From assembly GCA_031414805.1 (NCBI GenBank), contig JANOQJ010000026.1, positions 1 to 64,000 of the forward strand: DNA of 64,000 bases. The letters are read 5' to 3'. Origin of the DNA: JAAFIW01 sp031414805 (GTDB taxonomy: Bacteria > Pseudomonadota > Gammaproteobacteria > Burkholderiales > Burkholderiaceae_C). This document shows, piece by piece, positions 16,070 through 24,670 of the stretch. Positions within the stretch are counted from its first letter, which is position 1, and each line of letters opens with the position of its first letter. A program made the translations under genes and the position numbers. Below the pieces are notes generated by a model. The model saw only the letters and a list, made by a program, of their open reading frames with translations, did no database searches and was not told the origin of the DNA.

Positions 16070-16708
16070 ATGAGCTGGAATCAAGACCAAATGGCTGCGC
16101 GCGCAGCCCACGAGCTGGAAGACGGCTTTTACGTGAACCTGGGCATTGGCATTCCCACCCTGGTGGCCAACCATGTGCCGGCTGACAAAGAGGTATGGTT
16201 GCAAAGCGAAAACGGCATGCTGGGCATTGGCCCCTTCCCCAACGAAGACGAAGTGGATGCTGACTTGATCAACGCCGGCAAACAGACGGTGACCACGATC
16301 AAAGGCTCGTCGATCTTCGGCTCGGAGCAGAGCTTTGCGATGATTCGCGGCGGCAAGATCAACCTGTCCATTTTGGGTGCGATGCAGGTCAGCGAAAAAG
16401 GCGACCTGGCCAACTGGATGATTCCCGGCAAGATGGTCAAGGGCATGGGCGGCGCCATGGATTTGGTGGCTGGCGTCAAACGGGTCATCGTGCTGATGGA
16501 GCACGTCGCCAAAAAGAAAGACGGCAGCGTAGACCTGAAAATTTTGCCCCAGTGCACCCTGCCGCTGACGGGCGTGGGCGTCGTGGATCGCATCATCACC
16601 GACCTGGCTGTGATGGACGTGACGCCCGAAGGCCTGAAGGTGGTGGAGTTGGCAGCAGGGGTGACGCTGGAACAGTTGCAGGCCAAGACCGGGGTGAAGC
16701 TGATTTGA
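16070..16708 (+). CDS. scoB: 3-oxoacid CoA-transferase subunit B
   Basis: A 212-residue beta subunit. SENGMLGIGPFP (about 45–56) holds the catalytic Glu that forms the CoA thioester. GIGIPTLVANHVP near the N-terminus is typical. AGGAG lies 8 bases before the ATG. It works with scoA as a heterodimer or heterotetramer. Confidence 0.93.
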   Translation: MSWNQDQMAARAAHELEDGFYVNLGIGIPTLVANHVPADKEVWLQSENGMLGIGPFPNEDEVDADLINAGKQTVTTIKGSSIFGSEQSFAMIRGGKINLSILGAMQVSEKGDLANWMIPGKMVKGMGGAMDLVAGVKRVIVLMEHVAKKKDGSVDLKILPQCTLPLTGVGVVDRIITDLAVMDVTPEGLKVVELAAGVTLEQLQAKTGVKLI

Positions 16709-16727
16709 GGCCTACAGGCAGGGCTTG

Positions 16728-18182
16728 ATGCTGACTCGACGCGCTCGAGGTTGGTGGCTGGCCGCATGGTTCAGCTTGTCTGCCGCGGGCGTGGCCGTGA
16801 TCACCTGGACTGGTATTTCCCGCCTGGGCGCGGCCTTTGACACAGATGCCCGCATTGCCCACCGGCTACTGAGCCAGCGCACCGTCGAGCTCGATGCCGT
16901 GCTGGCAACACTGGCGCTGTTGCAGCCCAACGCAGATGTCAGTCTGCCAGAGCGCCGCCTGCCCTCTGTGTACCCGCAGATATTGACGGTGCAAAGGCGC
17001 GATCCCCAGAAATCCTGGCTGCGACCTGGCTTGGAGAACGCCGAGCAACGGTCCCGGTCACTACGCCAACCGTCGTTGGCTGAGGCTGATTTTTCTTCGG
17101 GCCAGTACACCTTGGTGCTGGCGGCCACCCCGGTCAGTTTTGCGCTTCTGATCGATATGAACCGGCTGGTGCCCTGGAGCGAATGGCCGACAGACCCGCA
17201 AAAGAGTTCTGCCAAGGTCATGCTGGATCACGCGGGTAAGCAGTTTGTCATTCAGCCGGGGCAGGAGGTCGGCGGCGTTTGGCAGTTCGATTTCCGCAAA
17301 CGTCTGGCAACGGACAGTCAGCCTTTTGATTTGGTCGCATCGCGTCAGGTGGGATGGTCTGAATTGCCCTGGCTCGCGATGCTGGCCTGGGCTGTGATGG
17401 CCGGTGTGGCACTGAGTGGCCTGGCAGCGCTCATGCGCCAGCGGGAGCAACGCAAAAGAGCCGAAGAACTCCTGCGGCTGGGGCAGGTTGCGCGCCTGAA
17501 CACCCTGGGTGAATTGGCGGGCGGCATAGCGCACGAGCTAAATCAACCGCTGACGGCGGTACTCGCCAACACCCAGGCCGCCCAACGGCTGCTGGCAGAA
17601 GAGCCGGTCGAACTGGCCACCGTGCGGGGCGCCATGGCGCAAGCGGTGAGCCAAGCCCGGCGCGCCGGCGATGTGGTGGGACGCCTGCGCACCTTGGTTG
17701 AGCGGCCCAACAAGGCAGCACACCTGCGCCCGGTTGACCTGCGTGACGCCGTACGTAACGTCTTGCACCTGTTGCAACCCGAATGTGCCAAGCGCAATGT
17801 GGTGCCTGCTTTTGCCGCTGATCGCCCCGTCTGGGTGATGGCCGAACCGGTTGCGCTGGATCAGATCGTCCACAACTTGCTGATAAACGCGCTTCAGGCG
17901 CTTGAACTGGTGCCGGCCAACAAGCGGACACTGCTGATGACTTTGTTGGCTGATTCCCGGTATGGCACGCTGACCGTCTCGGACAGCGGCCCCGGCATCA
18001 CACCCGAGGCCATGCCCCGCCTGTTCGAGCCCTTCTATTCAACGCGCGAGGGTGGGTTGGGCTTGGGGCTGAGCCTCTGTGAAACCTTGGCCTCCAACAT
18101 GGGCGGTACGCTGACAGCGGCCAATCTGGCACGTCAAGGCGCGACGTTCACGCTCACGCTACCCGTCGCAAATCGCCCGTGA
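16728..18182 (+). CDS. Membrane sensor histidine kinase
   Basis: A 484-residue kinase. Transmembrane helices lie at about 9–32 and 211–232 with a ~180-residue periplasmic sensor between. The HisKA domain carries GGIAHELNQPLTAV (His near residue 267). The HATPase domain has HNLLINALQAL (N box), VSDSGPGITPEA (G1), FEPFYSTREGGLGLGLS (F/G2). It resembles FixL/DctB-type kinases. The next gene is its response regulator. Start taken at the ATG 16728, which follows AGGCAGGG. Confidence 0.9.
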   Translation: MLTRRARGWWLAAWFSLSAAGVAVITWTGISRLGAAFDTDARIAHRLLSQRTVELDAVLATLALLQPNADVSLPERRLPSVYPQILTVQRRDPQKSWLRPGLENAEQRSRSLRQPSLAEADFSSGQYTLVLAATPVSFALLIDMNRLVPWSEWPTDPQKSSAKVMLDHAGKQFVIQPGQEVGGVWQFDFRKRLATDSQPFDLVASRQVGWSELPWLAMLAWAVMAGVALSGLAALMRQREQRKRAEELLRLGQVARLNTLGELAGGIAHELNQPLTAVLANTQAAQRLLAEEPVELATVRGAMAQAVSQARRAGDVVGRLRTLVERPNKAAHLRPVDLRDAVRNVLHLLQPECAKRNVVPAFAADRPVWVMAEPVALDQIVHNLLINALQALELVPANKRTLLMTLLADSRYGTLTVSDSGPGITPEAMPRLFEPFYSTREGGLGLGLSLCETLASNMGGTLTAANLARQGATFTLTLPVANRP

Positions 18183-18223
18183 ATCGCCCGTGAAACGCCA
18201 CCTTTAACCGCTGCTTGCCACCA

Positions 18224-18856
18224 ATGAATGCACCGCTTTACCCGCTGATTCACCTGATCGACGATGACGCGGCGGTACGAGATGCACTGTCTCTGCTGAT
18301 CAGCACGGTCGGGCTACGTGTCCAGGCCTGGGGCGAACCGCAGACCTTCATGGCCAATTTCGACCGCGAGAGCATCGGTGCCATCGTGCTCGATGTGCGC
18401 ATGCCAGGCACCAGCGGCCTGGTCGTACTCGATACGCTGATGGCCCAGGGCGTCGACCAGCCCATTTTGATGCTGACCGGGCACGGCACGGTCGAGATGT
18501 GTCGGCGCGCGTTCAAGTCTGGCGCTGCCGAGTTTCTGGAAAAACCGGTCAACGACGAACTGCTGATTGAAGCGCTTCAAAACGCTGTGCGCCAGCATGT
18601 CAAGTCGCGTCAGCGCAACCGCGCTGACCAAGAAGCACGAAAGCGGTTTGAGCAGCTCTCGGGGCGGGAACGGGAGGTGTTGGGGTTGATCGTCGCAGGC
18701 TTGACGAACAAGGAGATTGGCCGCGCGCTCACGCTGTCACCCCGCACGGTCGAGACCCACCGAGCCCATCTGTTTGCCAAGCTCGAAACAACCTCCTTGG
18801 CGCAGCTGATCCGCCAGTATGCGGCGCTGGCTGATGACGATGCGGAGACTTATTGA
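18224..18856 (+). CDS. FixJ-family response regulator
   Basis: A 210-residue regulator. The receiver domain (about 5–120) has the acidic pocket IDDDAAVRDA, phospho-acceptor Asp in IVLDVRMPG (near 57), and the Lys in FLEKPVNDE. The LuxR-type helix-turn-helix is at about 143–200 (LSGREREVLGLIVAGLTNKEIGRAL). It sits 41 bases after the kinase gene and is its likely partner. Targets are unknown. An inverted repeat overlaps the stop codon. Confidence 0.92.
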   Translation: MNAPLYPLIHLIDDDAAVRDALSLLISTVGLRVQAWGEPQTFMANFDRESIGAIVLDVRMPGTSGLVVLDTLMAQGVDQPILMLTGHGTVEMCRRAFKSGAAEFLEKPVNDELLIEALQNAVRQHVKSRQRNRADQEARKRFEQLSGREREVLGLIVAGLTNKEIGRALTLSPRTVETHRAHLFAKLETTSLAQLIRQYAALADDDAETY

Positions 18857-18989
18857 TACGGCCCGACAACGTATTGAATTTCCGTTCGGGCTGAGGTGGC
18901 TGTTCCGACTGTCCTGAGGTATCGAAGGAAGCCCTCGCGAACCCTTCGATACCTCAGGGCGAACGGTTAATGTTTCATTGGGCCGTATC
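18855..18989. repeat. Nested inverted-repeat element downstream of the response regulator
   Basis: Outer perfect 10-base arms GATACGGCCC (18855–18864) and GGGCCGTATC (18980–18989) enclose an inner hairpin of the CCGTTCG…CGAACGG family (18882–18966) also seen at 40–97. The outer arm begins inside the stop codon of the regulator. It could terminate transcription or be a small non-autonomous mobile element. Confidence 0.8.
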
Positions 18990-19125
18990 ACCAGCGCCCG
19001 GACCCACGGCCTTACCGAGTAGTTCTACGCAGGTTTTGGCGTGGCGTTACGAATAGGCACCAACGTTCGGGAAACCTAAAGTTTGGTCACGGTTGATTGA
19101 ACCGTTTGCAACTGAAAGACACACC

Positions 19126-19617
19126 ATGACCAAACACTTCTTCGTCAGTGCCGTTGCCCTGACCCTCATGTCCGGCCTGGCCCAAGCGCAAGCAGTGCGC
19201 ACCGAGAAAAACATGTCGCTTGAACTTGCCAACCAGATTGCGGCCGCTGGTGTTTCTGCGTGCGCAGCAAGTGGCTACAGCGTGACCACTACGGTGGTTG
19301 ATCGTGCAGGCAGCGTGCGCGCCGTACAACGCTCGGACAACGCAGGCCCCCATACCCTGGCGGCTAGCGAGCAAAAGGCCTACACCTCGGCCTCGGCCAA
19401 AAACAACACGTTGGCCATGATGGACGCAGCGCAGAAAAATCCGGCTGCTGCGAATCTTGTTCACATTCCCGGCTACCTGCTGTTGGGCGGTGGCGTTCCA
19501 GTGAAAGTTGGCAATGAAGTGATCGGTGCCGTTGGCATCGGCGGCGCGCCGGGTGGCCATCTGGACGAGCAGTGCGCTTTGGCCGCGCTGGACAAAGTCA
19601 AGGACTTGTTGAAATAA
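19126..19617 (+). CDS. HbpS/GlcG-family secreted heme-binding-like protein
   Basis: A 163-residue protein with a Sec signal peptide (residues 1–22, ending AQA). The mature part is a GlcG/HbpS (DUF336) fold: VVDRAGSVRAVQRSDNAGPHTL and the Gly-rich IGAVGIGGAPGGHLDEQCA C-terminal motif. Such proteins bind heme or cobalamin-like ligands or are accessory to oxidases. Start set at ATG 19126, where the signal peptide begins. It lies 51 bases upstream of the ankyrin gene. Confidence 0.85.
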   Translation: MTKHFFVSAVALTLMSGLAQAQAVRTEKNMSLELANQIAAAGVSACAASGYSVTTTVVDRAGSVRAVQRSDNAGPHTLAASEQKAYTSASAKNNTLAMMDAAQKNPAAANLVHIPGYLLLGGGVPVKVGNEVIGAVGIGGAPGGHLDEQCALAALDKVKDLLK

Positions 19618-19668
19618 GTACGGTTTGATCTGCAACCATCAACCTGAACCCGCGGGAGCTTGAATCCT

Positions 19669-20385
19669 ATGAAACAACCTGTTGACAGTCGCACGCTGAG
19701 GCGCTGCGTGGTGGCATCTATCGTTTTGACCTTGGCGTGCGCTGCTTATCCGGCCGCGGCGCAAGTGGCGCCCAGCCCCTCAGAAGCGGCGGCCCTGGTG
19801 GGCCTGCATGCTGCTGCGCTCGCGGGTGACACGGCGCAGATTGAAAAACTTGCCGCTGCAAAAGGCGATCTCAACGCCAGGGCGGGCTACGGTCGCACGC
19901 CCGTGCACGTGGCGACGTTTGCTCGCAAGCGAGATGCCCTCAAGGCGCTTGCCAAGGCGGGTGCGGATCTGAACCTGCTGGAAAACGACCGGTATGACGC
20001 CGTGACCATCGCCTCAGTGGCGGACGACGCAGAAACCCTGCGCGTTTTGCTGGCCCTGGGTGCCAGCGCCAAACAGACCACCAGCCGCTACGACGGCACC
20101 GCGTTGATCGCTGCCGCCCACCTTGGACATGACGGTGTGGTGCGTCAGCTCATCAAGGCGGGGGCGCCGCTGGATCATGTGAACAACTTGCACTGGACGG
20201 CTGTGATCGAGTCCATCGTGTTGGGAGACGGCGGCCGGCGCCACCAGGCGACCTTGAAGGCGTTGATTGATGCGGGCGCGAATCTGAATCTCAAGGATCG
20301 CACCGGCAACACCCCACTGCAATTGGCCCGCTCGCGTGGCTACGCGGACATGGTGAAGCTGCTGGAAGCTGCGGGTGCAAAGTAG
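19669..20385 (+). CDS. Secreted ankyrin-repeat protein
   Basis: A 238-residue protein with a signal peptide (residues 1–31, cleavage near AAA-Q). About five ankyrin repeats follow (residues 45–236, e.g. NARAGYGRTPVHVATFARKR and NLKDRTGNTPLQLARSRGY). Periplasmic ankyrin proteins often accompany catalases or peroxidases. Here the only neighbour is the HbpS-like gene, which suggests a joint role in heme or oxidant handling. ATG 19669 is preceded by GGGAG. Confidence 0.85.
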   Translation: MKQPVDSRTLRRCVVASIVLTLACAAYPAAAQVAPSPSEAAALVGLHAAALAGDTAQIEKLAAAKGDLNARAGYGRTPVHVATFARKRDALKALAKAGADLNLLENDRYDAVTIASVADDAETLRVLLALGASAKQTTSRYDGTALIAAAHLGHDGVVRQLIKAGAPLDHVNNLHWTAVIESIVLGDGGRRHQATLKALIDAGANLNLKDRTGNTPLQLARSRGYADMVKLLEAAGAK

Positions 20386-20451
20386 CGACCGCCCTTCGCA
20401 CAACTGAAGCGGGGCGAGTGTTGTGTGGCTTTCAGGATTTTGGATTTTAGG

Positions 20452-20507
20452 AAAAACCGCTGTTAGCCCTTGTATAGACTGCTCAAGCAGCTATCATTTT
20501 TGTAGCG
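20452..20507. repeat. Dispersed repeat, copy 7
   Basis: GTTAGCCCTTGTATAGACTG then CTCAAGCAGCTATC and TTTTTGTAGC. Intergenic between the convergent ankyrin and DUF3253 genes. Confidence 0.9.
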
Positions 20508-20515
20508 GGCAGCGG

Positions 20516-20779
20516 TCAAATTTCACCGGAAGACGCGAGCCGGATCCGGATTGGTCCGCGCCAGGGTCCCGCGGGAGCCACCACTTGGCCGCGCTGGGTA
20601 ATCTGCACGCGCCCTTGCAGCGCCAGGCGGCTGGCGGCATCGCGCACCAGTGGCATCAAGCCCCGCCAGTCCGTTGGCGACACCGCACGGGCGACATCGG
20701 AAGGGCAAGCGTTGGACTGCGGTCCGCGCTGCGCGACGATGGCCAGAAGGGTTTGCTCGATTTGCAGCTGCACACTCAT
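20516..20779 (-). CDS. DUF3253-domain protein
   Basis: An 87-residue DUF3253 protein, probably a winged-helix-like fold. It has ACPSDVARAV, WRGLMPLVRDAASRLALQGRV, ITQRGQVV and GPWRGPIRIRL. It overlaps the upstream ArsR-type gene by 4 bases. A decayed paralogue lies at 22380–22643. Confidence 0.85.
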   Translation of the reverse strand: MSVQLQIEQTLLAIVAQRGPQSNACPSDVARAVSPTDWRGLMPLVRDAASRLALQGRVQITQRGQVVAPAGPWRGPIRIRLASSGEI

Positions 20780-21471
20780 GACGCGCTCTCAGGCCTCACC
20801 GCTTCCAACAGCGCCACCAACTCCCGCTGCCCTTTTGCTGTGAGCACCAGCGCGCGGGACTGGCTGTCGGGGCGCAGCCAGTCGCGGGCCAGGTGGTGTT
20901 GCAACAGGGCGGTGGCCAGCGTGCCGGCCAGGTGCTCGCGACGCTCCGACCAGTCCATGCAGGCGTAAGCCAAGCGGGTTTTGCTGGTCGTCGGTAGCTG
21001 CAGGTTCAAAGACGCTGCCCAGGTTTTTCCTGCCTCGCTCAGCTGCAAGCCATGATCCCCGTGCGCCAGGTATTTGCAGCGCAGCAGCATGTCGTATTGC
21101 GCCACCGCCAGCTCGCCAGCCATGTGCGCATAGCAGCGGCGCGCGCATTTCAGGGCCTGGTAGGCGGGTTTGTTCCAGCGATCGCTGACGGCGTCGCCCT
21201 CGGCCACCAAGGCCAGCGCCTCCAGCGCATGACCCACCTGCGCGTTGGCCAGTGAAAAGTATTTGTGACGGCCTTGTGCCCGCACGCTGACCAACGCGTT
21301 GTCTACCAACTGCGCTAACTGGGTGCTGGCTGCCTGCGCCGTGATGCCGGCTGCCCGCGCCAGTTCTCCCGCACTGCGGGCCTGGCCCGACAGCAACACG
21401 GCGAGCATGCGCGCCCGTGTGGGGTGGGCCATTTGCGCAGCAATACGGGAAAAGCGGGGTTCGGCGGACAT
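20776..21471 (-). CDS. ArsR-type helix-turn-helix regulator
   Basis: A 231-residue regulator. The N-terminal winged helix-turn-helix (about 8–75: AHPTRARMLAVLLSGQARSAGELARAAGITAQAASTQ region) is ArsR-like. The C-terminal part contains ALKCARRCYAHMAGELAV and CMDWSERREHLAGTLATALL, typical of the longer ArsR relatives with a Cys-containing effector region. Overlap with the DUF3253 gene indicates an operon. Targets unknown. Confidence 0.87.
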   Translation of the reverse strand: MSAEPRFSRIAAQMAHPTRARMLAVLLSGQARSAGELARAAGITAQAASTQLAQLVDNALVSVRAQGRHKYFSLANAQVGHALEALALVAEGDAVSDRWNKPAYQALKCARRCYAHMAGELAVAQYDMLLRCKYLAHGDHGLQLSEAGKTWAASLNLQLPTTSKTRLAYACMDWSERREHLAGTLATALLQHHLARDWLRPDSQSRALVLTAKGQRELVALLEAVRPESAS

Positions 21472-21480
21472 GGTTTGAAT

Positions 21481-21810
21481 TTACAGCTGCGCGGCTTGAT
21501 TCACGGTTCCCGCCACACCGCGTACAAACGTTCGTTCTTCTTTCAAAATAAAGCGCAGTTCTTGCGCCCAGGCGAAGTTTTGCGCGCCTTCCGCGTCAGC
21601 ACGCAAGCGGGTGCGGTAGGCCTCATAGGCGGCCAGGCTATCAAATGAAATCAGGCCCCAGGCTTCGTAGTTGGTGCCTTCATCAGGCAAAAAGTAGCCT
21701 ATCAAATGCCCGCCACAGCGCGGAATGATGCGACCCCAGTTTTCGGCGTAAATCTTGAAGTGGTCTTTCTGGAAGGGGTCAATTTCGTAGCGGATGAAGC
21801 AGGTGAGCAT
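21481..21810 (-). CDS. NIPSNAP-family protein
   Basis: A 109-residue dimeric alpha/beta-barrel protein of the NIPSNAP type: IRYEIDPFQKDHFKIYAENW, GYFLPDEGTNYEAWGLISFDS. Function in bacteria is not settled; a monooxygenase-like or binding role is possible. It lies 9 bases upstream of the ArsR gene on the same strand and may be co-transcribed with it. Confidence 0.87.
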   Translation of the reverse strand: MLTCFIRYEIDPFQKDHFKIYAENWGRIIPRCGGHLIGYFLPDEGTNYEAWGLISFDSLAAYEAYRTRLRADAEGAQNFAWAQELRFILKEERTFVRGVAGTVNQAAQL

Positions 21811-21862
21811 GGTTTTTGCCTTAATGGGTTAAGTGGTGTGGGAGCTGGTTGCGATGGGCCAT

Positions 21863-22219
21863 CTACCCATGTGTTTGCCTTGAATCTGATGGCGCTTGGT
21901 CGCGCTGCGCCATTCCGTAGTCGCGCAGCACCTGAGCCACGCGCAAGCGGTAGTCGCGTAACACGCCGTTGCGCCCGCGTGCTTGGGCATCGCGGTGTGC
22001 CGGGCGGTTGCGCCACGCCTGCACAGCCGCCTCGTCACGCCAGAACGACAGCGACAAAAATTTGCCGGGTGTGGCGCGGCTTTCAAAGCGCTCGATGGAG
22101 ATGAATCCATCGATTGCTTGCAGTTGCGGGGTGAGCGCGGCGGCCAGCTCGAAGTACGCACTGGGCTGGTCAGGCTGGGGATTGTCCTGGGGCCAGAGTT
22201 CAAAAATAACGGCAATCAA
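21863..22219 (-). CDS. Antibiotic-biosynthesis-monooxygenase-like (ABM) protein
   Basis: A 118-residue protein of the ferredoxin-like ABM fold: IDGFISIERFESRATPGKFLSLSFWRDEAAVQAWRN is characteristic. It heads a short minus-strand run (ABM, NIPSNAP, ArsR, DUF3253) of small proteins, two of which share the same fold class. The actual substrate is unknown. Confidence 0.85.
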   Translation of the reverse strand: MIAVIFELWPQDNPQPDQPSAYFELAAALTPQLQAIDGFISIERFESRATPGKFLSLSFWRDEAAVQAWRNRPAHRDAQARGRNGVLRDYRLRVAQVLRDYGMAQRDQAPSDSRQTHG

Positions 22220-22336
22220 TCGGTCTCTCCTGAAAGGTCTGAGCCTGAATGGTGCGCCGGTTTATGACTGGGATGCTTCGGTCCGGGTCGAAGTGTCTGC
22301 CACAGACACACGGCAATCGCCCTGGATCTTGTCGTA

Positions 22337-22395
22337 TTAAAAGTGCTTCCAGCCCTTGTAAATAATGCTCAAGCAGCTATTATTTTTGTAGTGAT
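22337..22395. repeat. Dispersed repeat, copy 8
   Basis: CCAGCCCTTGTAAATAATGC then TCAAGCAGCTATTATTTTTG. It overlaps the last codons of the decayed DUF3253 paralogue and supplies its distal stop. Confidence 0.9.
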
Positions 22396-22643
22396 TGCGT
22401 CAACAGGCGAATCCGGATCGGCCCCCTCCACGGACCGGTAGGCGATACCGCTTACCCGCGCTGCGTGATGTGTACCAGCCCTTGCACCGCCAGACGGCTG
22501 GCCGCCGCGCGCACCGGTGGCATCAAGGCCCGCCAGCCTTCGGGAGCCACCATAAGGGCTACCTCGCAGGGGCATGTGCTGGCTCCCGCTACACGTTGGT
22601 GCAACAACGCCGCTAGGGTTTGTTCGATCTGCGCATCATTCAT
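22380..22643 (-). pseudogene. DUF3253 paralogue broken by an internal TAA
   Basis: Second DUF3253 copy. Residues 1–63 (MNDAQIEQTLAALLHQ to ITQRG) align with the intact gene at 20516–20779. Then a TAA (22452–22454) replaces the Gln of ITQRGQ. The same frame continues without a shift through TGPWRGPIRIR, the family's conserved end, to a TAA at 22380. Total length would be 87 codons, identical to the intact copy. It may give a truncated 63-residue protein or be nonfunctional. Confidence 0.8.
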
Positions 22644-22655
22644 AGCCTGTCCGCT

Positions 22656-24500
22656 TCAATCGTCCACCCGGTCACCCAAAAACCCACCACTCTGGTGTGC
22701 CCACAACCGCGCATACAGTCCGCCGCGCATCAACAGTTCGGCATGCGTGCCCTCTTCCACCACGCGGCCCTGCTCCAGCACCACCAACCGGTCCATCGCG
22801 GCGATCGTGGACAGGCGGTGGGCGATGGCGACCACGGTTTTGCCTTCCATCAGTTGGTACAGGCTGGCCTGAATCGCGGCTTCCACTTCAGAGTCCAGCG
22901 CGCTGGTGGCTTCGTCCAGCAGCAGGATAGGGGCGTCTTTCAGCATCACGCGGGCAATGGCAATGCGCTGGCGCTGGCCGCCCGAGAGCTTCACACCACG
23001 CTCGCCGACGTGGGCGTCAAAGCCGGTGCGGCCTTTGGCGTCGGAGAGTTGGGCGATGAAGTCCTGCGCTTGCGCCCGTTGCGCGGCGGCCAGCATGTCG
23101 GCATCGGTTGCCTCGGGTCGGCCATACAAAATGTTGTCGCGCACCGAGCGGTGCAGCAGCGAGGTGTCTTGCGTGACCATGCCAATCTGCGCGCGCAGGC
23201 TGTTTTGCTGCACTTTGGCAATGTCTTGCCCGTCGATACGGATGCTGCCTTGCTCCAGGTTGTAAAAGCGCAGCAGCAGGTTCACCAGGGTTGATTTGCC
23301 CGCGCCCGAGCGGCCCACCAGGCCTATTTTTTCGCCCGGGCGAATCGTCAGATTCAAGCCGTCGACGACGGTCTTGCTGCCGCCATAAGCAAAGTGAACC
23401 TGGTCAAACACCACTTCGCCTCGGGTCACTTTCAACTCAGGCGCATCGGGCACGTCCACCACGCTGTGCGGTTTGGCCAGCGTGGTGATGCCGTCTTCCA
23501 CCGTGCCGATGTGCTCAAACAGAGAGGCAAATTCCCACATCACCCAGTGCGAAATACCGTTCAGCCGCAGCGCCATGGCAGTGGCGGCCGCCACAGCGCC
23601 CACGCCCACCTGCCCTTGTGTCCACAGCCACAGCGTCATGCCGGCGGTGCTGCCAATCAACAGCATGCTCAAAATGTGGTTGACGATTTCAAAGCCTGTG
23701 ACCAGCCGCATTTGCCCGTGAATGCTGCGCATGAACTCCTGCATGGCGGTCTTCACATACGTGGCCTCGCGCTGGGCATGCGAGAAGAGTTTGACGGTGC
23801 TGATGTTGGTGTAAGCGTCGGTGATGCGCCCCGTCATGAGCGAGCGGGCGTCGGCCTGGGTTTTGGCTACTTTGCCAATGCGCGGCACAAAGAAAAACAC
23901 CGCCGCCAGATACAGCACCAGCCAGGCCATGAAGGGCACCAGCAGCCACACGTCAAACGTACCCACCACCGCCACCATGGTCACAAAGTAAATCACCACA
24001 AACACCAAAATGTCCGCCACGATGAACCAGGTGTCGCGCACCGCCAGCGCGGTCTGCATGACCTTGGTCGCCACCCGGCCAGCAAACTCGTCGCCATAAA
24101 AACCCATGCTCTGGCCCAGCATGCGCCGGTGAAACTGCCAGCGCAAGCGCATCGCAAAGTTGCCCGCCAGCGCCTGGTGTTTCAGCAAGGTTTGTAGCGC
24201 CACCACCAGTGGACTGGCCGCCAGAATGCCTGCCAGCAGCAGCAAGCTGTTTTTTTCCTGCGCCCACAGCTGGGCAGGTGGTATGGCACCCAGCCAGTCC
24301 ACCAGGCGGCCCAGCATGGCAAACAGCAAGGCTTCAAAAGCGGCAATGAGGCCGGTGCACAGCGTCATGCCCGCAATAAACCAGCGCATGCCGTCGGTGC
24401 TGCGCCACAGAAAAGCGGAGAAGGTGGAAGGCGGTTGTGACGGCGGTGCGTCGGGGTACGGGTTGACGAGGTTTTCGAAGAAGCGAAGCAGGCGGGTCAA
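22656..24500 (-). CDS. ABC transporter with fused membrane and ATPase domains
   Basis: A 614-residue half-transporter of the MsbA/MDR exporter type. Six transmembrane helices span about 40–320. The ATPase domain follows: Walker A GLVGRSGAGKST (about 391–402), signature LSGGQRQRIAIARV (about 496–509), Walker B ILLLDEATSALDSE. It would act as a homodimer exporting lipids, peptides or drugs; no substrate clue is adjacent. The DUF3253 pseudogene starts 12 bases downstream. Confidence 0.9.
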   Translation of the reverse strand: MTRLLRFFENLVNPYPDAPPSQPPSTFSAFLWRSTDGMRWFIAGMTLCTGLIAAFEALLFAMLGRLVDWLGAIPPAQLWAQEKNSLLLLAGILAASPLVVALQTLLKHQALAGNFAMRLRWQFHRRMLGQSMGFYGDEFAGRVATKVMQTALAVRDTWFIVADILVFVVIYFVTMVAVVGTFDVWLLVPFMAWLVLYLAAVFFFVPRIGKVAKTQADARSLMTGRITDAYTNISTVKLFSHAQREATYVKTAMQEFMRSIHGQMRLVTGFEIVNHILSMLLIGSTAGMTLWLWTQGQVGVGAVAAATAMALRLNGISHWVMWEFASLFEHIGTVEDGITTLAKPHSVVDVPDAPELKVTRGEVVFDQVHFAYGGSKTVVDGLNLTIRPGEKIGLVGRSGAGKSTLVNLLLRFYNLEQGSIRIDGQDIAKVQQNSLRAQIGMVTQDTSLLHRSVRDNILYGRPEATDADMLAAAQRAQAQDFIAQLSDAKGRTGFDAHVGERGVKLSGGQRQRIAIARVMLKDAPILLLDEATSALDSEVEAAIQASLYQLMEGKTVVAIAHRLSTIAAMDRLVVLEQGRVVEEGTHAELLMRGGLYARLWAHQSGGFLGDRVDD

Positions 24501-24537
24501 GAGGAAACTCCCTGGGAATACGATGCGCGGTCAGATC

Positions 24538-24665
24538 TGGGTGTTTGCTCCCTCTCCCGCATGCGCAAGAGGGGGTGAGGTGAGGTGAGGGCATCGGCTT
24601 TATACAAGTGTGGCGTGCCGCCAGCACCCTCACCCCTGCCCTCTCCCCGCAAGGCAGAGGGGGAA
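24538..24665. repeat. CCCTCACCCC/GGGGTGAGG inverted repeat
   Basis: CCCTCTCCCGCATGCGCAAG with GAGGGGGTGAGG (about 24548–24590) faces CCCTCACCCCTGCCCTCTCC … AGAGGGGGAAGGG (about 24628–24665). It occupies the whole gap between miaB and the ABC exporter gene. It belongs to the same broad class as the other G-rich hairpins of the window. Confidence 0.75.
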
Positions 24666-24670
24666 GGGCA

